Shown here piece after piece: positions 37,223-44,361 of a stretch of 64,000 bases of DNA. The position numbers and the translations under genes are program-made. Each line of letters opens with the position of its first letter. The first letter of the stretch is position 1. The notes beneath the pieces are model-generated. The model had not been told where the DNA came from. It ran no database searches and worked only from the letters and a program-made list of their open reading frames with translations. Origin of the DNA: an uncultured Dehalococcoidia bacterium (GTDB lineage: Bacteria; Chloroflexota; Dehalococcoidia; Lucifugimonadales; GCA-2712585); assembly GCA_958295715.1 (NCBI GenBank), contig OY282371.1:1845697-1909696 (forward strand), read 5' to 3'.

Positions 37223-38145
37223 GAAGACTCCGGGACCAGCCACAGGAGGACCTCGACCCGCACCTCGTCCTCAATGCTTGCAACGGAAGCCGCCGACGGT
37301 GTGGGAATGCCAAACTCGTCCCAGGTGAAGGCTGCGCGGCCCAAGACAAACAGCTTGTCGCCGTCGTCCCGCGCCTGGACGTCGAAGGACAGGGGAAGGG
37401 CGGCGCCCCGGATGTCTAGGGTTCCCGTCACCTGAGCGTCAACCTCCTCGCCCTCGGCCAAGCCTTGGGGAAGGGGGCCAACGTCGGGGGCGGTGAAGGT
37501 GGCCGTGGGATGGTTGGGAAACATCCTGTTCCTAACGTATCGATCCCTGAACTGCTGGTCGCTGGCGAGTTGATGCAGGTCGATATCGACCGCCGACGGC
37601 CCCCCGTCCAGGCGCACCGCGCCGGAAAGGGCCGTAGTACGCATAACGGCGTCGTTGGGAAGGGTCAGCCTCACCAGCTGCTCCGTGACGGTGAAGGTGG
37701 CTTCAGAGCCTTCGGACACCACGAAGACGACGCCCTCGTACTCGCCCACCCTTCTGCCCTCTTGCGAGGGTGGAGCCGTGGTTGGAGCCGCCGTGGCGGT
37801 CGTGGCCGGTGGAGCCGTGGTTGGCGGCGCAGCGGGGGTCGTAGCCGTTGGAGCCGCGGTCACAGGCGCGGCGGTCGTGGCCGCAGGTGCCGCGGTCGGC
37901 GACGCCGCAGGAGTCGTGGCCGCAGGAGCCGTGGTTGGCAGCGCCGTGGCGGTCGCGGCCGTTGGGGCCGTGGTTGCAGGCGTGGCGGTCGTGGCCGGTG
38001 GAGCCGTGGTTGCAGGCGCGGGGGTCCCGGTGGGAGCCGCCGTCCCGTCGTTCCCGGAACCGCCGCACCCGAAGGTGAAAAGCAGCGACGCGGCCACGGC
38101 TAGGGCCGCAGTGCCCCGGGGCCAGCCCAACTTTATGTAACTCAT
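37219..38145 (-). CDS. YceI-domain lipoprotein with Ala/Thr/Pro linker
   Basis: A 308-residue exported lipoprotein. The signal peptide ends in LLFTFGC with Cys27. A linker of about 100 residues made almost only of Ala, Thr and Pro follows. The C-terminal 180 residues are a YceI-like lipocalin-type barrel: SEATFTVTEQL, NHPTATFTAPDVG and VTGTLDIRGAALPLSFDVQA. YceI proteins bind long isoprenoid or lipid molecules in the cell envelope. The stop overlaps the Ldh-family stop by four bases, convergently. The linker DNA is a degenerate short repeat. Confidence 0.9.
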   Translation of the reverse strand: MSYIKLGWPRGTAALAVAASLLFTFGCGGSGNDGTAAPTGTPAPATTAPPATTATPATTAPTAATATALPTTAPAATTPAASPTAAPAATTAAPVTAAPTATTPAAPPTTAPPATTATAAPTTAPPSQEGRRVGEYEGVVFVVSEGSEATFTVTEQLVRLTLPNDAVMRTTALSGAVRLDGGPSAVDIDLHQLASDQQFRDRYVRNRMFPNHPTATFTAPDVGPLPQGLAEGEEVDAQVTGTLDIRGAALPLSFDVQARDDGDKLFVLGRAAFTWDEFGIPTPSAASVASIEDEVRVEVLLWLVPESS

Positions 38146-38179
38146 TGGCGTCTACTCCTCCAGGGCTATCCCCCCAGTG

Positions 38180-38713
38180 TTATCCCAATGTAATGTAGGG
38201 AGGGTCAAGGACCCGTGACGCGCCCCGTGGCGGGAGTTCCAGCCTGCCGTCCTGCTGGTCTCCCCGGCCGGCTAGGGCGAGTCCCAGTCCCACCGCCAAG
38301 ACGAGGGTCAGAGTGACTGCCCACCAGGGAACCGGCCGGCTGCTCCGACGCAGCAACAGGGTGAGGGCGCCGGCTATTCCCAAGGCGAGTCCCGCAAGGG
38401 GCAGTATAAACGATACTGAGCGTTCGATGTAGGTCTCGGCGGCCAGGGCGCCGAGGGATATCAGGGCAAAGCAGGCCAGCAGCCCGGCGATGAAGATGGC
38501 GTTGGGCCTGGTGACGCGAGCGTCCAAGGCGCGCCGGAGGACCCCGCAGGCCAGACCCGCCAGCAGCCCGCCGGCCATCACCGTCGCGCTGTTGAGCATG
38601 GCGTCGCTGGGCGACCGGAGGGGCAGGCTCACCAGGACGCACGCGATGGCGGCGCCTGAGCCGGCCATGAGTCCGACCCGCGCCGCCGCCGCTCCTCCTC
38701 TTTCACCCGCCAA
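38180..38713 (-). CDS. Hypothetical membrane protein, about five helices
   Basis: About 177 residues, not recognised. Hydrophobic segments include GLMAGSGAAIACVLVSLPL, TVMAGGLLAGLACGVL, AIFIAGLLACFALISLGAL, FILPLAGLALGIAGALTLL and WWAVTLTLVLAVGLGLAL. A short basic loop RRSSRP separates the last two. The start is uncertain: TTG 38713 lies just after the amidase stop, and ATG 38668 is the next candidate with AAGAGGAGGAG about 25 bases upstream. It lies between the amidase and the YceI lipoprotein, all on one strand. Confidence 0.6.
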   Translation of the reverse strand: MAGERGGAAAARVGLMAGSGAAIACVLVSLPLRSPSDAMLNSATVMAGGLLAGLACGVLRRALDARVTRPNAIFIAGLLACFALISLGALAAETYIERSVSFILPLAGLALGIAGALTLLLRRSSRPVPWWAVTLTLVLAVGLGLALAGRGDQQDGRLELPPRGASRVLDPPYITLG

Positions 38714-38721
38714 GGCCGGCC

Positions 38722-40125
38722 CTAGTCCACGGGCGGACGGCGGCGGCCCCACTCCGTCGCCTGCTGGTAGCTGTGGGCCACCCGTAGGACAACCGGCTCC
38801 TCCCGCCAACGCCCCATCAGATGCAGCCCTATGGGAAGCCCCCCTTGGCCGAAGCCGCAGGGCACGGAGATTGACGGCAGGCCGGCGTCGGAGGCGGTGG
38901 CCGTGCACCTAAGCGTTAGGGCGCCGGCCTCCACCTCCCGGCCCCGCACCAGCGCCCAGCCTCTTGTCTCCGCCACCCTCAGCGCGGTGGTCAAGCACGT
39001 GGGCGAGGCCACAACGTCCACCTCGCCCATAACCCTGTCCACCTCCCGCTTCAGGAGGGCCAGCCGCCGCTTGGCGTCCATGTAGTCAGACATGCTAATC
39101 CGGGCGCCCCGCTCCAGCCTGGCCGTCATGTCCGGGTCTATCCTGTCCAGCCGCTCCTTGGGGAAGACCCGTCGGTAGTAGGCGGCTGACTCCTTCTCCA
39201 CTATAGTGTTGTGGATGTCCAGCACCCCGGCGGCGTCAGCGATGGGCGCCTCCGTTATCTCCGCTCCCAGTTGGGACAGGACGTCGACTGCCCCACGGAT
39301 AGCGGCCTCGACTTCCTCAGTACAGTTGCTTCCAACAAGCTCCTCCAAGACCCCCACCCGGACGCCCTTGACGCCGCCGGCCAGGGACGCGCGGTAGTCC
39401 GGCGCCGGGCCGTGAAGGCTCACCGGGTCTTCGGGGTCGTATCCGGAGAGGGCCTGGAGCAGGATGGCCGTGTCCTCCACCGTCTTGGCCAGGGGGCCGG
39501 CCTGGTCGAAGGACCAGGAGGGGCCGAAGAGGTTGCGCCTGCTGATGAGTCCGAAGGTGGCCCTCATGCCCACGACGCCGCACCACGCGGCCGGTATACG
39601 CACGGAGCCGCCGGTGTCGGAACCGATGGACGCGAGGCCCATGGAGGCGGCCACGGCCAGCCCGGAGCCGGCGCTGGAATGCCCCGGCGAGCGGGTGGCG
39701 TCCCACGGGTTGAAGCACTCCACCGGAACGTCACGTCGGAAGTGGCAGTTCACCTTGCCCACCAGAACCGCGCCGGCGTCCTCCATAAGCGTATGAACGC
39801 GGGCGCTCTGAGGGGGGACGTAGTCGTCGTGGCTCCGGTATCCGTAGGTCGTGCGGATTCCCGCCGTGTCTACCAGGTCCTTGAGGCTGTAGGGTATGCC
39901 GTGGAGGGGGCCTTTGTAGTCGCCGCGGCCTATCTCCCCCTCCGCCTCCGCGGCCCGCTTGAGGGCGTAGTCCGCGGTGATGGTGGTGTAGGCGTTCAGG
40001 GAAGGGTTGAGCCGCTCGATGCGTCTCAGGGTGGCCTCGGCAAGCTCCACCGGCGAAAGCCGGCGGGACGCCAGCAGCCCGCCCACCTCCGCGATGGTCG
40101 CCGACGCCAAGTCCCTTTCGTTCAC
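38722..40125 (-). CDS. Amidase signature family hydrolase (third paralog)
   Basis: A 467-residue amidase with triad Lys82 (YSLKDLVDTAG), cis-Ser in PGHSSAGSGLAVA (150-151) and Ser174 (SDTGGSVRIP). The Ser/Gly-rich stretch reads GHSSAGSG, so it is a separate branch from the two other amidases here. The GTG start follows GGGAGGATGAG. It is downstream of an alpha/beta hydrolase gene, 27 bases apart, and probably co-transcribed with it. The substrate is unknown. Confidence 0.9.
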   Translation of the reverse strand: MNERDLASATIAEVGGLLASRRLSPVELAEATLRRIERLNPSLNAYTTITADYALKRAAEAEGEIGRGDYKGPLHGIPYSLKDLVDTAGIRTTYGYRSHDDYVPPQSARVHTLMEDAGAVLVGKVNCHFRRDVPVECFNPWDATRSPGHSSAGSGLAVAASMGLASIGSDTGGSVRIPAAWCGVVGMRATFGLISRRNLFGPSWSFDQAGPLAKTVEDTAILLQALSGYDPEDPVSLHGPAPDYRASLAGGVKGVRVGVLEELVGSNCTEEVEAAIRGAVDVLSQLGAEITEAPIADAAGVLDIHNTIVEKESAAYYRRVFPKERLDRIDPDMTARLERGARISMSDYMDAKRRLALLKREVDRVMGEVDVVASPTCLTTALRVAETRGWALVRGREVEAGALTLRCTATASDAGLPSISVPCGFGQGGLPIGLHLMGRWREEPVVLRVAHSYQQATEWGRRRPPVD

Positions 40126-40152
40126 CTCATCCTCCCGTCAAGCCGCCTCACG

Positions 40153-40941
40153 CTAGAGGACCTCCCGGGCAAAGGCCATAAGCTCGCGGTTGAACTTCTC
40201 GGCCTCCGTCCACGGGAGCATGTGGCCGCTGCGCTCGAAGAAGACCAGTTTGGAGTTCTTCAACCTCGCTTCCAGCAGCCTCGCCGTGTCCTCGTCCACC
40301 ACCCCGTAGCGCGCCCAGAAGACGCGGGCGGGGGCCTTCATGGTTGAAAGCGTCGGCCGGAAGTCGGCGAAATAGGACTCGTAGGCGGCGGCCATATGCG
40401 CCGAGGTGGGCGTCTTCATGCACTCGTAGGCCATCCAGTCTATGAGGGACTCGTCAACGCGGGCCTCCGGGCCAAAGTAGTCGACCACCGACTGCCGGTG
40501 ATTCTTCAGCCTGGAGACGCGTATGGTCTCCAACTTGTCGTTCAGGTCGTCGTAGGACACAAAGCGGAAGGGCCTCTGGTCCACGTCGACGAACCCGCTA
40601 AAGCGGTCCTCCCCGAACTGCTGGACGTAGCTCCAGATGATGGCGCTGCCCATGGACCAGCCCGCCGGGACCACCCTCCTCAGGTCCAAGGCCTCCAGCA
40701 TATAGCGGAGGTCGCGGGCGTACTGGGCCAGGGTATGGCCGTGGTCCATCTTCCCCGACTCGCCGCGGCCTCGAACGTCCATGGACACCACCCGGAACTC
40801 CTTGGCGAGCTCCGGGATATTCCTCCCCCAAAACTTGGTGTTGAAGGGCTCGGCGTGAATCAGGAAGATGGCGGCGTCCCCCCTTGGCCCCTCGTCCTCG
40901 TAGTAGATAGGGGTCTCGTCCGGGGTTATCAGGTATGGCAT
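40153..40941 (-). CDS. Alpha/beta hydrolase
   Basis: A 262-residue hydrolase. Nucleophile Ser96 is in the elbow AGWSMGSA, the acid is probably Asp216 (YGVVDED) and the base His240 in RSGHMLPW. The oxyanion-hole region reads IHAEPFN, where many members have HGxP. Esterases, haloperoxidases and C-C hydrolases share this pattern. It precedes the third amidase on the same strand, which suggests a joint catabolic role. Confidence 0.87.
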   Translation of the reverse strand: MPYLITPDETPIYYEDEGPRGDAAIFLIHAEPFNTKFWGRNIPELAKEFRVVSMDVRGRGESGKMDHGHTLAQYARDLRYMLEALDLRRVVPAGWSMGSAIIWSYVQQFGEDRFSGFVDVDQRPFRFVSYDDLNDKLETIRVSRLKNHRQSVVDYFGPEARVDESLIDWMAYECMKTPTSAHMAAAYESYFADFRPTLSTMKAPARVFWARYGVVDEDTARLLEARLKNSKLVFFERSGHMLPWTEAEKFNRELMAFAREVL

Positions 40942-40986
40942 GGCAGACCTCCTCCGGGTTGAACTAGTTGACCCGCCGGACCCCGG

Positions 40987-41973
40987 CTAAGAGGCCGCCG
41001 GCGGGGCGTGGCCCCGCTCCTCCCCCACCCTCAGGTTATTGTACTCGGAGGTTATCTCCGCTCCCAGTATGAGGATGAAGGACGACAAGTAGGCCCACAC
41101 CATGAGAATGACCACCGAGGCGATGTTGCCGTAAAGCTGGTCGAACTGGGCAAACTCCTCAAGGTAGAGCAGGAACATGTTCTTGCCAAACTCGAACAGG
41201 ACCGTGGCGATAACCGCGCCCAGCCATATATCCCTCCACTCGGTCTTGGTGTTGGGCACAACCTTATAGATTATGGCGAATATCGTAAAGCTCACCACAA
41301 GGGCGGGAAGCCTGAGCATGGCGGAAATCCCCCACCCTCCCACCAGCCCCTCGATGGTGGCGCCGCCTATCTCAATGGAGGTGGCCCACTGGAAGAAGCC
41401 CGTTATGCCTACGGAGAAGAGGAACAGGAGGGAAATGCCCATGGCCATGGCTATCTGCCGGGGCTTGTTCTTGTAGAATGGCGGGTCCCGCTGCACGTCC
41501 CACGCCCGGTTGACGGCGCGGGTGATGGACCCGAACACGGCGCTGCCGGCCCAGAACAGGCTCAGGACCGACACGATGCCAATGGCGGGGCGGAGTTGGA
41601 TAACCACGTCGACGCTCTCCCGCACAAAGGCCTCCGAGCCGGGCAGGTACTGCACGATGAACTCTATAATCGCCTCCTGCTGCTCCGCTGAGTTGGCCAC
41701 CATGCCGGTAATGGCGCTCAGTCCCAGCACGAGGGGAAAGAGGGATAGGATGGTGTAGTAGCTCACCGAGGCCGCCATGTGGGTCGCGTCGTCGTCCCCC
41801 AACTCCTGAATCACCCTCACCACCAGCATGACGGGCATGGACTTGCCCAACCGGGTGCGCGGCAGGTCGCGCTTTAGCCGGGCCGCGCCCGCGCCAAAGA
41901 CGGCCAGCGTGAGCCTAATCCTGGAGACGAATACCGCGAAGATTAGTATGAGGACGGCCAGGATGGACTTCAT
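40987..41973 (-). CDS. YihY/virulence factor BrkB family membrane protein
   Basis: A 328-residue integral membrane protein with six to seven helices. The family words ATHMAASVSYYTILSLFPL, FWAGSAVFGSITRAVNRAWD, PALVVSFTIFAIIYKVVPN and YGNIASVVILMVWAYLSSFILILGAEI are clear. These proteins were once misnamed RNase BN; their function is not established, with roles in transport or envelope integrity proposed. The ATG at 41973 is chosen over 42006 because AAGGG precedes it. It is 45 bases upstream of the alpha/beta hydrolase on the same strand. Confidence 0.9.
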   Translation of the reverse strand: MKSILAVLILIFAVFVSRIRLTLAVFGAGAARLKRDLPRTRLGKSMPVMLVVRVIQELGDDDATHMAASVSYYTILSLFPLVLGLSAITGMVANSAEQQEAIIEFIVQYLPGSEAFVRESVDVVIQLRPAIGIVSVLSLFWAGSAVFGSITRAVNRAWDVQRDPPFYKNKPRQIAMAMGISLLFLFSVGITGFFQWATSIEIGGATIEGLVGGWGISAMLRLPALVVSFTIFAIIYKVVPNTKTEWRDIWLGAVIATVLFEFGKNMFLLYLEEFAQFDQLYGNIASVVILMVWAYLSSFILILGAEITSEYNNLRVGEERGHAPPAAS

Positions 41974-42287
41974 GCCGGCCCTTTCCGGCAAAGGCCGCGG
42001 CCGCACGCCGCCGCGCCCCGGCTCCCTAGACGGGAACCGGTGGACTGAAGCGTAGCGGGATGCGCTGGTGATAGATACATGCCGTCAAACAAGGCCTTGC
42101 TCAGCTAACCCAGGACGCCTTGCCCCGGGACCCCGGCGCCTCTAGCCGCGCGCGAGGACGGGTTGGGAACCGCCCGGCCGTGATTGCCGGCGAAGGGTTA
42201 GTCATTTCTGTCGAGGGCATCTCCGGCGAGGGCGTCGCTGACCATCTCAGGCTTCCTTACTCCTTGGATGAGACCACCGGCCTGACT
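41974..42287. other. Intergenic stretch without recognisable feature
   Basis: About 310 bases between the YihY gene start and the aspartyl-protease-like gene end. I see no tRNA, hairpin repeat, convincing promoter or coding frame with codon bias. It must hold the YihY promoter, but no clear boxes are visible. Confidence 0.5.
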
Positions 42288-42677
42288 TCAGGGGTGGTAT
42301 CTTAGGGTCCCCTTTGGACGACGCGTCAGGCGTTGGTCGACCGGGTCTATCGTCACGTCAAAAAATTCCAAAGCCGTCGCTCCCAGCATGTATCCCCCCT
42401 CATCATCGCCAAAGACAACCGGGCACGGCAACTCAAGCCCCTCAATCCCGCCCTTAACCCCATCGATAGCGATTAGGGCTATTCCGCGCCCGTATTCCCG
42501 TTGGCTGCCGTCGGCAAGCGTGTAAATGCCCCGGTAAAGGGGCTGTATTCCCAGTCCCTCCAAGAACGAAGCGGGCATCACCGAGTCCGCCGCGCCCGTA
42601 TCGACCACAGCCAGCGCCGGGGCCGTGGCGCCGCCGTCACGGGCTCCGACTCTGACGTTCACACTGAAAAGACCCAT
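42288..42677 (-). CDS. Retropepsin-like aspartyl protease domain protein
   Basis: A 129-residue protein with one clan AA aspartyl protease domain. The catalytic motif is Asp26-Thr-Gly-Ala (AVVDTGAADSVMP), followed by the flap region YTLADGSQREYGRG and the second hydrophobic-Gly word MLGATALEFF. Retropepsins work as dimers, each chain giving one Asp. No signal peptide or membrane anchor is present. The ATG at 42677 has AGGAAGG upstream. Its substrate and relation to neighbours are unknown; such small orphan proteases are common in bacterial genomes. Confidence 0.82.
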   Translation of the reverse strand: MGLFSVNVRVGARDGGATAPALAVVDTGAADSVMPASFLEGLGIQPLYRGIYTLADGSQREYGRGIALIAIDGVKGGIEGLELPCPVVFGDDEGGYMLGATALEFFDVTIDPVDQRLTRRPKGTLRYHP

Positions 42678-42796
42678 GACGTCACCTTCCTGAGCTTGAT
42701 GGGTCAAGCATACCAAGGACTGCGACGCGGGCGCAAGAAGGCCGCGCGGCTCCCAACGCCGGGGGATTTCCCGCGCCCACTGGCCGCCGCCGTCAA

Positions 42797-42819
42797 GCCT
42801 TCCGTGGACAGCGGAAGGC
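42797..42819. terminator. Hairpin, possible terminator of the 22-residue-repeat gene
   Basis: GCCTTCCG and CGGAAGGC form an eight-base perfect stem around a seven-base loop, 88 bases past the stop codon of the gene ending at 42907. No T-tract follows in that direction, so intrinsic termination is only possible. Confidence 0.35.
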
Positions 42820-42906
42820 CAGCCGCCCTCCTAACGAGTGGCAGCTGGCCTTCGTCGATATCTCAAACCCCTGGTGGCCCTTTGGGAGGGCCGCCGGCTC
42901 CGGGTT

Positions 42907-43737
42907 CTAGTCGCCGGGTCTGGTCCTCTCCTCGGCGAAGGGGGCCTTGATGACCACCTTCACGCCCTTGACGGTTCCCGTAAGGGAGTTCCGGACCGTT
43001 CTTCCCGCGGCGTCTCCTATCTCGGTGGCGGCGGATATGGCCCCCGTGGCGGCGGCGGACGCGGCGTCCTCGGCTTTAACGCCAATGGACTTGGCCCCGT
43101 CGATGGCGCCCTCCACCGTGGCTAAAGCCACGCCGCCCAGGTCGCCTCCCACCTCGGCCGTCCCCTTAATGAGGCCCCGGCTGGTGTCGGTAATGGTCGC
43201 CATCACGTCCCCGCCTATCTCCTTGGCCCCCGTGGCGGTGCCCGTGACAACGGACTTGGCCGTGCTGCCGAGGTCGCCGCCCACCTCGCTGACGCCCTTT
43301 ATCGCTCCCCGGCCAACGCTGGTGGCGGCGTCTTCCAGGCTCAGGGTCACGTCCTTGGTCACGGAGATGACGCCCTCCGCGGCTCCGCGGCCCGCCTGGG
43401 TCACGTCGCCGCCCACCTCGCTGGTGCCCTTAATGGCGGCCCGAACGGTGTCGCTTATCGTGCCGGCGGTTACGGTGGTTATCTCACCCACGCCCTGAAT
43501 GGTGCCTATAACGGCGCCCTTGGCCGACGAGGTCACGTCGGAGCCGGCCTCTATGGCCCCTTGCACCACTCCCGCCACAAGCCCGGTGGCCTCGGTTCCC
43601 ACGTCCTTCACGCCCCGCAGGGCCTTCACCGTGTTCTCGCGGGTGGCCTCTATGGTCGTTCCCAAAACATCGCCCGCGCCCTTGATGGTGTCCACCAAGG
43701 TCCTCTTAACTACGTTCCCAATCTCTCCCAGGGCCAT
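42907..43737 (-). CDS. Protein of nine 22-residue repeats (unknown, synuclein/LEA-like pattern)
   Basis: A 276-residue Gly/Ala/Thr/Val-rich protein, not recognised as any named family. From residue 63 to 239 an acidic word recurs every 22 residues: E63, E85, E107, D129, E151, E173, E195, then a degenerate unit at 217, then E239. Four units read EVGGD or EIGGD. Spacing is exact, with no indels. Repeats of 11 or 22 residues mark amphipathic-helix proteins that coat membranes or lipid droplets, or protect in desiccation. There is no signal peptide or Cys. AAGGAGG precedes the ATG and a TATAAT lies upstream. The function is unknown; a surface-active structural role is my inference. Confidence 0.75.
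   Translation of the reverse strand: MALGEIGNVVKRTLVDTIKGAGDVLGTTIEATRENTVKALRGVKDVGTEATGLVAGVVQGAIEAGSDVTSSAKGAVIGTIQGVGEITTVTAGTISDTVRAAIKGTSEVGGDVTQAGRGAAEGVISVTKDVTLSLEDAATSVGRGAIKGVSEVGGDLGSTAKSVVTGTATGAKEIGGDVMATITDTSRGLIKGTAEVGGDLGGVALATVEGAIDGAKSIGVKAEDAASAAATGAISAATEIGDAAGRTVRNSLTGTVKGVKVVIKAPFAEERTRPGD
42988..43584 (-). repeat. 66-bp coding repeat array
   Basis: This DNA encodes the nine 22-residue units (residues about 52-250). The period is 66 bases in frame. DNA identity between units is moderate, so the array is old and kept at the protein level. Confidence 0.7.
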
Positions 43738-43771
43738 ACTGCCTCCTTGTTGCGTCTGTGATTACCGGTTC

Positions 43772-43799
43772 ATTATAACATAGCGCCAAGCCTAGGCAA
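43772..43799 (-). promoter_or_regulatory. Promoter candidate for the 22-residue-repeat gene
   Basis: On the minus strand a perfect -10 TATAAT (43772-43777) is preceded at 16 bases by TTGCCT (43794-43799, four of six). The leader to the ATG at 43737 would be about 30 bases and includes AAGGAGG. Confidence 0.5.
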
Positions 43800-43887
43800 G
43801 TCAATCTCACCGTTGGACGGGGAAGGGGGGAAGGATGGGGGGCGTGCCAGTTGGGTCTAGCCACGGGACTAAGGAACTAACGGTCAA

Positions 43888-44361
43888 TCAAGCATAAAAC
43901 CCTTTTGTCAGCTCATCACCGCATCTTATCAAACGAACGACTTCATGCTTCCCTTGAAACCTGATCATGTTGCTTTTTCGCTTCAGTTCGTCCAGTTCCG
44001 CTCTATGTATGCCTCCGCCATATGCGGCAATGGGGCGAAACTTCACTTTTATTCCCTGGGGCACGAGTCTCTCCGCGACACGGGATCCGGCTTTAATCTG
44101 TCTCACAAATTGGCCGGCATGGAATTTGCCTTTCTTAAGTTCCACGGGAGCAACCCAACCGTCATCGCCTCTCTCGGCTATGAATAAGTAATCACAGCGT
44201 AACTGAGGCGCTCTTAGCGGCGATCCCGGTTTGTCGAAATCAATGATTAGCCTTGATGGGGGAGCGTCTTTCAAGACAATCTCGCACCCTTCTTTCTTGA
44301 TGGTTCTTACGATACAGGTTTTATTTACGCTCCTACGAGTCCCCTCCACCAGCCCCTGCAT
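43888..44361 (-). CDS. Small PD-(D/E)XK nuclease-like protein, partner of the ATPase
   Basis: A 157-residue basic protein. RCDYLFIA (Asp57) followed by VAPVELKKGKF (Glu74, Lys76) has the order and strand pattern of the PD-(D/E)XK nuclease core, D...ExK, with HAGQFVRQI after it where the conserved Gln-bearing helix is expected. I do not recognise a named family. The ATG overlaps the ATPase stop by one base (TGATG), so the two are translationally coupled. Codon use and GC are low, as in the ATPase gene and unlike the neighbours. A DNA- or RNA-cleaving effector controlled by the ATPase is inferred, not shown. Confidence 0.65.
   Translation of the reverse strand: MQGLVEGTRRSVNKTCIVRTIKKEGCEIVLKDAPPSRLIIDFDKPGSPLRAPQLRCDYLFIAERGDDGWVAPVELKKGKFHAGQFVRQIKAGSRVAERLVPQGIKVKFRPIAAYGGGIHRAELDELKRKSNMIRFQGKHEVVRLIRCGDELTKGFYA

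Noticed and set aside
38722-40125. gatA of the tRNA amidotransferase
   Set aside because: No gatB or gatC is adjacent and the Ser/Gly-rich segment (GHSSAGSG) is unlike GatA.
40987-41973. Ribonuclease BN
   Set aside because: YihY proteins were once given this name, but the protein is an integral membrane protein without nuclease residues.
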